From Sphingorhabdus sp. M41 (GTDB taxonomy: Bacteria; Pseudomonadota; Alphaproteobacteria; Sphingomonadales; Sphingomonadaceae), in contig NZ_CP014545.1 of NCBI RefSeq assembly GCF_001586275.1, forward strand, positions 2,134,501 to 2,198,500: a stretch of 64,000 nt of DNA. The letters run 5' to 3'. A program made the translations under genes and the position numbers. The notes under the pieces were generated by a model. The model saw nothing but the letters and a program-made list of their open reading frames with translations, was not told the origin of the DNA and did not search any database. This document shows, piece by piece, positions 53,024 through 64,000 of the stretch; position 1 is the first letter of the stretch, and each line of letters opens with the position of its first letter.

Positions 53024-54580
53024 ATGAGCCAGTCCATGATCAAAAAGCTATTCCTGCTCGTCGCAATCACCACCGCAACCTTGGTCACTGGCCCTGCCCA
53101 GGCCGATCCTGCCGATATCAGCGCCGCCAGCCGATCCGTCGTCAGGGTCGTGCTCGCCGCGAAAGACGGCAACAAGGTTGCCTTTGTCGGCCATGGCAGC
53201 GGTTTTGTGGTCGCTCCCGACAAGATCGTGACCAACGCCCATGTCGTCGAGATCGCGCGGCAGGAAAGCTCGGTTGTCATCGGCATCATCCCTTCTCAGG
53301 GCGGCACCAGCTATGGCGGAAAAATCATAGCTTATTCGCCCGGCAACGATCTTGCGCTCATTCAGGTACTGGATGGCGGACGACTGCCGCCGATGACGAT
53401 CTTTGGCGGTCCGGTGGACGATGGCGCAGATGTGGTGGCGATCGGCTATCCGGGCTCTGTCGACCGGGCACAGGGCCTCGATCTCGACGATCTGATCAAT
53501 CCGATGTCGCCGGTCAAAACCACAGGTACCGTTTCCGGTGGCCGGACAACCAAGCAGTTCGACACAATTCTCCACACCGCACCGATTGCTTCGGGCAATA
53601 GCGGCGGTCCGCTGATCGACAATTGTGGCCGGATATTGGGCGCAAACAGCTTTGGCTCGATAAGTGATGGCAATGATGCGGAATTCGGTTTTGCCGTATC
53701 GGCGCGCGAGATTTTGAGCTTCCTGCGCAAGGCCGGCGTGACAGTCGGGGTAACAGCAACGCCCTGCCGCTCGGCTGCGGAGATAAGCGAGCAAGAACGA
53801 CTTCGTGAAGCGGCTGCCCGTGCACAGGTGGAAGCAGCAAAAAATGCCGAAAGCGACAAGCGCGAACGCGCCGAGACCAAATTGCGGACCAGCATATCGC
53901 AAGATATTATCGCCGAACGGGAAAACCGGATCGCGTTGGCAGCCCTGATGCTGGCTCTGTCGCTGCTGGCTGCAGGCGGCGGCGCTGTCCTGATGGTTCA
54001 GGGCAAGCGCAACCCGGGGATCGCTGCAGCGGGCGGCGCGGCGGTTCTGCTGCTTGCGGCTGTCATCATCTTCCTGTCCAGACCGGATTTCAGCGAAATT
54101 GATGACCGCGTTGCCGCAGCGATGAAAGACGAAGTCAAAGATAATATCCCGCAACAGACAAGCGCGGCCACAACGGGAAAATATAGCTGCACGATCAACC
54201 CGCAGCGCAGCCGGATCACCGTGTCGCAGCAAGATGAGCTGCCGCTCGACTGGGCCGAAGGCGGATGTGTCAATGGCCGCACACAATATGGCCGGGACGG
54301 GGCCAAATGGTCGCGGATATTTGTTCCCAACTCAGAGCAGACGGTCACCATCAACAGTTTCCAGCCGGACAGAAGGGAGTTCACCGAGGAACGCTTTTTG
54401 CTGGGTCTGGACGCGATGACGAAAGCGCGCGCGATCCGCGCTCAATATGGCAACCGGGCCTGCACGACCGACGTCAAGGCGCTGGCCGATATCGAGGATA
54501 TGGTGAAAGCAATCCGGGCCGAATTACCCACGCAGGCCAATGAGAGTCTGGTGTACGAGTGCAAGAAGCTCAATCAATAG
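53024..54580 (+). CDS. trypsin-like serine protease with two membrane segments and Cys-containing C-terminus
   Basis: 518-aa protein. A signal peptide (to about residue 27, GPAQADP) leads to a trypsin-like fold: His in KIVTNAHVV, Asp in SPGNDLALIQVL, Ser in SGNSGGPLIDN. After a charged coiled-coil stretch (about 245-300) come two hydrophobic segments, IALAALMLALSLLAAGGGAVL and AAGGAAVLLLAAVIIFL, then a soluble domain with four Cys (SCTI, GGCVNG, ACTTD, YECKK). So the protease is anchored with a second soluble domain. The architecture is unlike the usual DegP (no PDZ). No family name given for the C-terminal part. Confidence 0.85.
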   Translation: MSQSMIKKLFLLVAITTATLVTGPAQADPADISAASRSVVRVVLAAKDGNKVAFVGHGSGFVVAPDKIVTNAHVVEIARQESSVVIGIIPSQGGTSYGGKIIAYSPGNDLALIQVLDGGRLPPMTIFGGPVDDGADVVAIGYPGSVDRAQGLDLDDLINPMSPVKTTGTVSGGRTTKQFDTILHTAPIASGNSGGPLIDNCGRILGANSFGSISDGNDAEFGFAVSAREILSFLRKAGVTVGVTATPCRSAAEISEQERLREAAARAQVEAAKNAESDKRERAETKLRTSISQDIIAERENRIALAALMLALSLLAAGGGAVLMVQGKRNPGIAAAGGAAVLLLAAVIIFLSRPDFSEIDDRVAAAMKDEVKDNIPQQTSAATTGKYSCTINPQRSRITVSQQDELPLDWAEGGCVNGRTQYGRDGAKWSRIFVPNSEQTVTINSFQPDRREFTEERFLLGLDAMTKARAIRAQYGNRACTTDVKALADIEDMVKAIRAELPTQANESLVYECKKLNQ

Positions 54581-54936
54581 TCGGGTTCGCCACCCTCAAA
54601 TATTCTGGCAAATATTCCGGCAAATATTCTGGCAAATATTCTGGTCGCCCGTCCGGTCAGCAAGTGCATGGCGGCGGCTCACGGTCGGTGCCCAAGACCG
54701 ATCCTCGCAATATCAAGCCTTGCCCGTTCGAGGTAGCGCTGCTTTCGGAACTACGCAAAATATTGACTGTCAGCGGTGATGCTTCGCCTATTTTGCCGAT
54801 GCATTGCCGATCGCGCAGAAACGATGGGAGCAAGCTTCTTGCTCCTGCATCAGCCATTGAACGAGGACTGTTCAGTACCGCTCCGTCTTGAACCCTCACT
54901 GTCGCTGACCCAGTGTAAACTTCCTGTCATTGATGG
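54581..54936. other. 356-bp intergenic region between the protease and the histidine kinase
   Basis: Holds the 12-bp tandem repeat at 54598-54645 and otherwise nothing I can support. A 110-codon frame across it consists mostly of repeat-derived KYSG and unlikely sequence. Confidence 0.55.
54598..54645 (+). repeat. four-copy 12-bp tandem repeat
   Basis: AAATATTCTGGC repeated four times (second copy has CCGG, last copy ends T). It starts 18 bp after the protease stop codon. Confidence 0.9.
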
Positions 54937-57900
54937 TCAGATTTCGGTGACTTTCGATCGGTTTTCGCGTCGCATATAGGTCAGCAGATTAGTGCAATGC
55001 GACATTAAAACCTCGCTCGACTTACCCTGTTTGATTGCAGCTTCCAACAGCCTGGCTTCTTCAGCAATGTCGCCTTCACCAAATGCACCTGCGGAGCCCG
55101 CCAGCTTGTGCAACATGCTCATGATATCGTCGCTGTGCGTATCCGACCAGCCATCAATCGTGTCGACACCCGCCGCCAGGCTATCCAGCGTTTTGGTTCG
55201 AAACTCCTCATATTTTGGACGAAGCTTGGCGATGGTCGGATCTTCATCGAAAACTTCCAGTTCCGCGGTTCCGTCCTGCTCACGGGGATCAAAATACCAG
55301 CGGTTCACCGCTTTGTGGAGATCTTCAAACAATATCGGTTTGCTGACAAGATCCTGCATGCCCGCCGTGGTGCAGGCCGTTCTGTCCTCGACGAACGCAT
55401 TGGCGGTCAATGCAACAATCGGTAGCCGATCCGCAGTAATGCCAGCTTGACGGATAAGTCTCGTGCTTTGCATTCCGTCCATTACCGGCATTTGCATGTC
55501 CATCAGGACCAGGCCGAATTCATGCTCTGATGCGCCGCTTCCGGTCAATATGTCTACCGCCTGCGCACCATTTTCGACACAAATCACGGTGCAGCCCATG
55601 CGCTTCAGCATCGCGGTCGCCAAAAGCCGATTTATTTCATGATCTTCGACAAGCAATATGGTGCGAGCGACGGCCGGCATGCGGATCTGGCTTTTGTCAG
55701 CCTTGACCTGCTCGACAGCTTCTCCAACGGGGTCAATGGACTCGCTCAGTGGTAATTCCACGCAAAATGTCGTTCCCGAACCCGGTGCGCTCTGCAAACC
55801 GATATCACCGCCCATCATTCTGGCAAGCTTGCGAGATATCGCCAAGCCAAGACCCGTTCCTCCATAGGAGCGCTCGGTATCGTCTTCTGCCTGCACGAAT
55901 TCATCGAAAATATAGCGCTGGCGATCATCGGATATTCCGATACCTGTGTCGATGACGCTTAATTTGAACTTGTCATTATCGTCGCCAGTGACTTCGGCCT
56001 TTACGGTTATCGAACCAGCTTTGGTAAATTTGATCGCATTGCCGATCAGGTTGGTCAAAACCTGACGAAGGCGCAGCTTGTCATGCACGATGAATTTCGG
56101 CAAATCATCCGCAATCTCCAGATTGAGCGCGAGACTCTTATTGCTCGCCGCAGTCCGCATCATATTGCACGTGCTCTTGAGCAAATGCGCCAGTTCAAAT
56201 GGTTCGGGCGACAAAATCAACAATCCGGCATCAATTTTGGAAACATCCAGAATGTCGTTCAGCAATGCCATCATTATCGTGCCGGATTCCTGAATCAACT
56301 CGACATATTTTGTCTGCTGTTCATCCAGCTCCGAGTGGCAGAGCATTTCGGCAAAACCAAGCACACCGTTCATGGGCGTGCGAATTTCGTGGCTCATATT
56401 GGCCAGGAACGAAGCCTTGGCCCGTGTTGCCGCTTCGGCAATGTCGCGGGCTTCTCGCAATTCGCTCTGGCGTTGATGCAATTCTTCAATCGCGTTGCGC
56501 TGTTCGGTGATATCCACAATGACCCCGACATAGCCGATAATATTATTCTCAATGTCAAACTCGGCCTGGATAACGATGCGAACCCAGATTTCTGTACCGT
56601 CCGCCATGGTATAGCAGGCTTCGCGCTCGCGCCTGTCGCCCGGCTTTTTATAACCGGTGAACGCCTCTTCCAGTTTCTGGGACGTGTGGAATGTCAAAGC
56701 CTTCATCCATTCATCATTTTTCCCATCTTCCTCACTCAGCCCGATCCGGTCACGCCAGGCCTTGTTCACATAATATATTTTTTTGTCTGCATCCGCCTGA
56801 AAAAACCCGACAGGGGCGGATTCTGCGAGCCTGCGAAACCGGGCCTCGCTCTTTTCCAGTTCATGCATGGCCGCGCGCGTATCCGTTACATCCCGGATAT
56901 TCCCGGTTGCGCCGGCGAAACGCCCCTTTTCATCACGCAACGCCTCGAGGAATACTTCGATATGGCGCTCTTTGCCATCGGCCCTCAGAAATGTCTGGTT
57001 CAGCGCAAGAGTCCGTAACTCCCCGCTGACGAGGCGCAGATAATCCACCTCGGAATCTTGCTCGGAACTTGCCGTCAAAAGTTTGGTTGAAGGCCACCCC
57101 AGTGCCTGTTCGACGGTATAACCTGTAATTGTCTCCCATGCCGGATTCAGCACGTTCCAACGGCCCAGTTTATCGGTGCGAAAAACGATATCCCGCATAT
57201 TGTCAAAAATGGACTGAGTTTGGTCGCGCCGGAATCTCAATTCCTGCTGCAAAATGGTTTGCGCTTCCAGAAAACTGGCGAACGGCAGCGAACTTGCAAA
57301 GGTGAACAGCAGAAATATCTGTATGACAAAGATATTGTCGTGCATATCTCCCCGCACCAGCTGCGCTGGCCCAGATCCGTTAAAAGTTCCGATGATTGCG
57401 ATGATTGCGATGACGGCAACCGATAATGAAGCACCGGCGATCCCCTTGCGCACCGCTGCGATCAGCACGAACAGGGAAGGCATGAATAAAAACGGATAGG
57501 AGCTCTGGCTAAACACGAATGTCGTCAGAAGTCCGCCGATGCCGAATATCGCCAGATATTCGGCATCCAGTTTCTTGTTCCACTTGTCGATCCCATTGTT
57601 ATTGCCGAAAAGAATCGAAAAAATGGGCGCAAAAATCAGCATGCCGAGGCTATGCGCAATCAGCCAGTCAAGCCATCCCATCAGCGACACAGGTTCGCTG
57701 GAGAATGAAAATAACAGCATTGCCAGTCCGGCAGAAATCAGCGGGGCCACCATGCCTCCAAGCACAGCAAACCAGATCAAATTGTCAAGATCTGCGAAAT
57801 TGGGCTCGGATCCGCATTTTCGGCGGATTAGAAATATCGCAAGCCCGACTTCGACAACACTCGCTATCGCAATAATCATCGCTTTGAACACACTGTCACC

Positions 57901-58146
57901 CGCGCCGAATGCGACGACAAATCCTACGGCTGCGCAAGCCAGAATATGCAAGACGGTAACCCTGCTCGTGTAGCGCAACAAGGCGGCGACAAGGAAACCG
58001 TTCGATATCCATAATGCCGAAAAACTGGAAGCTCCACGGGTCAGCAGGATCCCTGCAGCCGACAAAAGGCCGAAGGCGGCTGTGATGCCGATGAAAATGG
58101 CAATGCGCCTGCCAATGGAAGTTGAAAGTCTCGCTTCAATATCCAT
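54937..58146 (-). CDS. hybrid histidine kinase: MASE1-PAS-PAS-HisKA-HATPase-REC-Hpt
   Basis: 1069-aa membrane sensor. MASE1-type sensor domain with about eight hydrophobic segments (15-292); two PAS domains (about 308-425 and 435-550); HisKA with phospho-His586 in MSHEIRTPMNG; HATPase with NAIKFTKAG, DTGIGISD and GGTGLGLAIS; receiver with acceptor Asp883 (LMDMQMPVMDG) and Lys936; Hpt with His1013 in LHKLAGSAGAFG. It is therefore a complete multistep phosphorelay in one chain. No response regulator is adjacent, so it is an orphan; the signal is unknown. Confidence 0.93.
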   Translation of the reverse strand: MDIEARLSTSIGRRIAIFIGITAAFGLLSAAGILLTRGASSFSALWISNGFLVAALLRYTSRVTVLHILACAAVGFVVAFGAGDSVFKAMIIAIASVVEVGLAIFLIRRKCGSEPNFADLDNLIWFAVLGGMVAPLISAGLAMLLFSFSSEPVSLMGWLDWLIAHSLGMLIFAPIFSILFGNNNGIDKWNKKLDAEYLAIFGIGGLLTTFVFSQSSYPFLFMPSLFVLIAAVRKGIAGASLSVAVIAIIAIIGTFNGSGPAQLVRGDMHDNIFVIQIFLLFTFASSLPFASFLEAQTILQQELRFRRDQTQSIFDNMRDIVFRTDKLGRWNVLNPAWETITGYTVEQALGWPSTKLLTASSEQDSEVDYLRLVSGELRTLALNQTFLRADGKERHIEVFLEALRDEKGRFAGATGNIRDVTDTRAAMHELEKSEARFRRLAESAPVGFFQADADKKIYYVNKAWRDRIGLSEEDGKNDEWMKALTFHTSQKLEEAFTGYKKPGDRREREACYTMADGTEIWVRIVIQAEFDIENNIIGYVGVIVDITEQRNAIEELHQRQSELREARDIAEAATRAKASFLANMSHEIRTPMNGVLGFAEMLCHSELDEQQTKYVELIQESGTIMMALLNDILDVSKIDAGLLILSPEPFELAHLLKSTCNMMRTAASNKSLALNLEIADDLPKFIVHDKLRLRQVLTNLIGNAIKFTKAGSITVKAEVTGDDNDKFKLSVIDTGIGISDDRQRYIFDEFVQAEDDTERSYGGTGLGLAISRKLARMMGGDIGLQSAPGSGTTFCVELPLSESIDPVGEAVEQVKADKSQIRMPAVARTILLVEDHEINRLLATAMLKRMGCTVICVENGAQAVDILTGSGASEHEFGLVLMDMQMPVMDGMQSTRLIRQAGITADRLPIVALTANAFVEDRTACTTAGMQDLVSKPILFEDLHKAVNRWYFDPREQDGTAELEVFDEDPTIAKLRPKYEEFRTKTLDSLAAGVDTIDGWSDTHSDDIMSMLHKLAGSAGAFGEGDIAEEARLLEAAIKQGKSSEVLMSHCTNLLTYMRRENRSKVTEI

Positions 58147-58561
58147 TTGACTGCCAATCTGACTTTATGAAAAAAACATGCGCAAGCAAACACGCGCTCC
58201 ACGCCAAAATACTAGAATAACCGCGACTGGTATATCGGCCCAACGACTTGCAGGCCGTGAATGAAATTTTGAACATCGCACACATGGAATTTACTGCCAT
58301 AGCTGATGAGCATAAATTATTCACAAGGATATTACCGGCCATTTGCATATGGTTACGGCTTGAGGCAATTTAATTAAGATCAATCCTTCGGAACCGAAGC
58401 AATTTTTACATCTGTCCGCGCTGGTGCCTGTGCCTAATTCACGCCTGTTCCAATTTTTCTGATATCCAGCTCCGGTAAATTTCCGGCAATGCAGATTGAT
58501 CAGCCATTGTTCGACAGAAACCATTTTTACAGCATGCAGCAAGGCGCTGGTTGCTCGGGAA
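58147..58561. other. 415-bp intergenic region upstream of the hybrid kinase
   Basis: Probably holds the kinase promoter. I see AT-rich stretches but no clear -35/-10, repeat or gene; short frames at 58136-58348 and 58321-58542 do not resemble proteins. Confidence 0.5.
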
Positions 58562-59602
58562 TTATAAACGCCGCTCCTTCTCCAACAACATTTGCTTGAT
58601 CTTCAGCCCATAGGCATATCCACCCATGGTCCCGTCGCTCCGCACCACCCGGTGGCAGGGGATCAGGACGGCAACATGATTGGCGCCATTGGCGCTGCCC
58701 ACGGCGCGGACCGCTTTCGGTTTGCCGATGGCGGCCGCGACATCGGCATAGCTGCGGGTTTCGCCATCGGGAATTTTGCGCAATTCTTGCCACACAGCCT
58801 CCTGAAAGGCAGTGCCCTGGACATCCAGCGGAATATTATGCGCGCGGGCCGGTGTTTCGACCTGCGCAATGACTTCGCCAAGGAGCTTTTGGAAATCGGC
58901 GCCCCCCTGTTCCAGAACTGCCTCAGGAAAACGACCGCGCAATTCGTCTTCGCCTTCGCCGAATGACAAGCAGCAAACGCCCTTGTTTGTCGCGGCCACC
59001 ATCATCGGACCAAGCGTTGTTTCGACGCTGGCCCAGTGCACCGTGACCCCTGCCCCGCCATTTTTCCAGACGCTCGGTTTCATGCCCATTTTCTCGCCCA
59101 TTTTCTGTTCCTCGTAAAAGCGCGATGCGGAACCATAGCCTGCGTCGTAAATCGCGTCGGTAACCGATGCACCGCCGTCCAGCGCTTCTTTTACGCGTTC
59201 CGTCCGCAAGGCCCGCGCATAAGCTGCAGGCGACAATCCGGTCTCGCGTTTGAAAATGCGCTGGAGATGAGTCGGCGAGTAGCGCGTCAGCTGACCCAGT
59301 TCGCTGAGTGTCGGAGCGGTCTCAGCCATACGAATCGCGTCGACAACCGTTTTCACCGCTGCTTCGTCACGCGCCACATCATTGGGAAGGCACCGCAGGC
59401 AGGCGCGCAGACCCGCTGCCTCTGCCTGCTCCGCTTTGGCGAAGAAACGGACATTCTCCCGCTTGGGATGGCGGGCGGCACAGGAGGGGCGGCAATAGAT
59501 GCCCGTGCTCAGCACGCCGGTGACGAATTTTCCGTCGAAGCTGCGATCGCGGGCCTGCATCGCCGCCCATGCCCGGGCATCATCCACAATCTTCTGGTTC
59601 AC
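58562..59602 (-). CDS. ada: bifunctional Ada protein: methylphosphotriester repair regulator and O6-methylguanine-DNA methyltransferase
   Basis: 346-aa, full-length adaptive-response protein. Start GTG at 59602 overlaps the DUF1203 stop (GTGA) with GGAGAGG upstream. Zinc/methyl-acceptor cysteines Cys37, Cys41, Cys68, Cys71 match Ada (38, 42, 69, 72 in E. coli); an AraC-type HTH follows (residues 95-180) and the MGMT active site IPCHRVV with Cys316. It thus repairs alkylated DNA and should activate its own operon. Translation is coupled to the DUF1203 gene. Confidence 0.96.
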   Translation of the reverse strand: MNQKIVDDARAWAAMQARDRSFDGKFVTGVLSTGIYCRPSCAARHPKRENVRFFAKAEQAEAAGLRACLRCLPNDVARDEAAVKTVVDAIRMAETAPTLSELGQLTRYSPTHLQRIFKRETGLSPAAYARALRTERVKEALDGGASVTDAIYDAGYGSASRFYEEQKMGEKMGMKPSVWKNGGAGVTVHWASVETTLGPMMVAATNKGVCCLSFGEGEDELRGRFPEAVLEQGGADFQKLLGEVIAQVETPARAHNIPLDVQGTAFQEAVWQELRKIPDGETRSYADVAAAIGKPKAVRAVGSANGANHVAVLIPCHRVVRSDGTMGGYAYGLKIKQMLLEKERRL

Positions 59603-60072
59603 GATCCAAACCTCTCCACCCGCGCGGCGAAACATCCGTGGGCTGCATTATGCACATCTATATAGGCAATTTCGGCCAGTTCAAATAGCTGACGGATGGT
59701 CCGGTCCGCGTCTCCGGGCAACGCGAGACTGGCGGTTTTCAACATCGCATCCTTGCCGAAAGCGCGCATGCCCAATATCCGACCCTCGAAAACCGGCGGT
59801 ACCGCATCCGTGAAACGCGCAGCTGCCGTCAGCCCGATTCTCACAAATATCGCGTAGGCGCTCTGATAGGGGGAATCGACATCATGGGACATGTGGTGAA
59901 ACAGGATCACCTCTTCACCCACTTCGGCATCTTCCAAAGATATGCGGCACGGAAAGCCCGGCTTGCTGGTTGCCGTCATGCGTACTGCAGCCAGCGCCGA
60001 AAGCTCTTCTGTAGTTGCATCCTGAAACGGTTTGGCCAATTCCGGGCTCAATCCCGTGATTTGATATGTCAT
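59599..60072 (-). CDS. DUF1203 family protein
   Basis: 157-aa small soluble protein. The ATG at 60072 has GGAG 5 bases upstream; MTYQITGLSPELAKPF and FPCRISLEDAEVGEEVILFHHMSHDVDSPYQSAYAIFVR are typical of DUF1203. Upstream the frame is open for 79 more codons without family resemblance. It ends in the ada start (GTGA overlap), so it likely belongs to the adaptive-response operon. Role unknown. Confidence 0.85.
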   Translation of the reverse strand: MTYQITGLSPELAKPFQDATTEELSALAAVRMTATSKPGFPCRISLEDAEVGEEVILFHHMSHDVDSPYQSAYAIFVRIGLTAAARFTDAVPPVFEGRILGMRAFGKDAMLKTASLALPGDADRTIRQLFELAEIAYIDVHNAAHGCFAARVERFGS

Positions 60073-60357
60073 ATAGTCTCCGATGCTGTTTGCTGCCGCG
60101 ATATTAAATGACATCAGCCCGTGCGGCTTCCCGGTTCTTGCGTTCAAAGCCAAATATTGTGCAGGGACATTTGAAAGCCGCAAAAAACTGCAGGTTTGGC
60201 TCTCCGTGAAAATGATTCCCAAAGCCGTCTTGCATCGCAGCAAAATGGTTGCTAGACGCCGCGCATCCGCGGGCGGAATCGTAGGATTTCCGGCCAAATA
60301 GCGGGCCATTTCATGAACGGTTTTCAGACCGTATTTCGGTCAGGGAGAAGCAAACGC

Positions 60358-60912
60358 GTGGATCAATCCAGCGGCATTAGAGCGAGTTTAGCGGGGCGTT
60401 ACGCCACGGCTTTGTTCGCGCTTGCAGAAGAGAATAAGAGCATCGACGCGGTGCAGGACAGCCTCGCGACATTGAGTGCGGCGTTAGGCGAATCGGAGGA
60501 TCTGCGGTCGTTGATCGGCAGTCCGATATTGTCGCGCGAAGATGCCGGCAAGGGTATCGCGGCAACGGCCAAGAGCCTCGGCCTCGACAAGCTGTCGACC
60601 AATGTACTTGGTGTGCTGGCGGCCAATCGTCGGCTCGACCAGATACCTGCGGTCGTTCGCGCCTTCTCAACCCTGGCATCTGGCTATCGCGGTGAAATTA
60701 CCGCCGAAGTCACATCCGCCCATCCTCTGGATGACAAACAGATTGATGCGCTCAAGGCGCAGCTCAAGAAACGTGTGGGAAGCGATGTTAGCGTTTCCAC
60801 CGCAGTTGATCCGTCCATTTTGGGCGGGCTTGTCGTGAAAATCGGCAGCCAGATGATCGACAGCTCGATTAAAACCCGTTTGAACACCCTATCGCAGGCC
60901 ATGAAGGGCTAA
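60358..60912 (+). CDS. atpH: ATP synthase F1 subunit delta
   Basis: 184-aa stalk subunit linking F1 to Fo. GTG start at 60358 with GGGAG upstream. IRASLAGRYATALFALAEENKSID, LSTNVLGVLAANRRLDQIP and the C-terminal GGLVVKIGSQMIDSSIKTRLNTL match the family. It opens the F1 operon: 12 bp to atpA. The Fo genes are not in the window. Confidence 0.96.
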   Translation: MDQSSGIRASLAGRYATALFALAEENKSIDAVQDSLATLSAALGESEDLRSLIGSPILSREDAGKGIAATAKSLGLDKLSTNVLGVLAANRRLDQIPAVVRAFSTLASGYRGEITAEVTSAHPLDDKQIDALKAQLKKRVGSDVSVSTAVDPSILGGLVVKIGSQMIDSSIKTRLNTLSQAMKG

Positions 60913-62454
<1,542 letters not shown>

Positions 62455-62568
62455 GGCGATTGGAAAAACACCGTTAGCCCAGCGTTTGTCGGAGGGTCGC
62501 TGATCAGGACGAGAAGCGTGATTCGACAAATTCAATGCTAACGGCAGAACGGAGCAAGACAGGAAAAC

Positions 62569-64000
<1,432 letters not shown>

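Noticed and set aside
54559-54891. 110-codon frame with KYSG repeats
   Set aside because: The repeat residues come from the 12-bp tandem array; no native features.
60073-60309. 79-codon upstream extension of the DUF1203 frame
   Set aside because: The family N-terminus (MTYQITGL) with a good ribosome site starts at 60072; upstream residues show no relation.

Overview
The window looks like chromosomal DNA of a sphingomonad-type alphaproteobacterium (order Sphingomonadales; genus not resolved). The reasons are the protein styles (a large TonB-dependent receptor, a patatin/DUF3376 protein, a vgr-related HExxH protein, DUF6445), the moderate-to-high G+C with local AT-rich islands, the neighbourhoods radA-cvpA-NifU-like-CPA2 and accA-xerD-(616 aa)-aroK-aroB, and the many short palindromic intergenic repeats typical of these genomes. 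I see no rRNA, tRNA, CRISPR array, prophage or complete insertion sequence. Almost all the DNA is accounted for by about 58 protein genes plus repeats.

Layout. 1-5.5 kb: a minus-strand run of a 44-aa membrane peptide gene, a 616-aa exported protein, xerD, accA and an M48 metalloprotease lipoprotein, divergent from aroK-aroB (5.6-7.3 kb). 7.3-11.4 kb: a minus-strand radA-cvpA-NifU-like-CPA2 antiporter operon. 11.7-15.8 kb: patatin-like phospholipase, exported metallo-beta-lactamase-fold hydrolase and a DUF6445 protein. 16-23 kb: an accessory, regulated region with a MarR regulator, a cytochrome P450, a TonB-dependent receptor and a SnoaL-like protein in one operon, then a LuxR-family regulator without a LuxI, a lux-box-like dyad and a small AT-rich winged-helix gene. 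23-26.3 kb: dnaK-dnaJ. 26.4-35.7 kb: copper chaperone, HExxH protein, OmpW, MATE pump, glycine-zipper lipoprotein, an indoleamine 2,3-dioxygenase-like gene followed by a GntP permease, a YqjI-like PadR regulator, a serine hydrolase and a HEPN-like orphan. 35.8-37.5 kb: hrcA-grpE.

37.8-49.8 kb: housekeeping genes rph, rdgB, hemW, an acyl-CoA synthetase, a XerC-type recombinase, DedA, gshB, yraN, rsmI, an LpoA/LppC-like lipoprotein and a small transaldolase. Their gaps are filled with at least five families of 65-91 bp imperfect palindromes, often in tandem. 49.9-60.1 kb: DUF4197, priA, a trypsin-like protease with two membrane segments, a MASE1-PAS-PAS hybrid histidine kinase, ada and a DUF1203 protein. 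60.4-64 kb: the F1 part of ATP synthase (atpH-atpA-atpG-atpD), cut by the window end.

The most interesting parts are: the P450/TonB receptor locus with its MarR and LuxR control elements; the repeat families, including a D-C tandem module found twice and a HEPN-like gene bracketed by direct repeat copies; the dioxygenase-permease pair; the PadR gene with an RG-rich tail and a perfect operator-like palindrome; and the 44-aa peptide coupled to the 616-aa protein. No single region proves a wholly new system. All functional statements come from reading the sequence and recalling family features; nothing was searched or computed.
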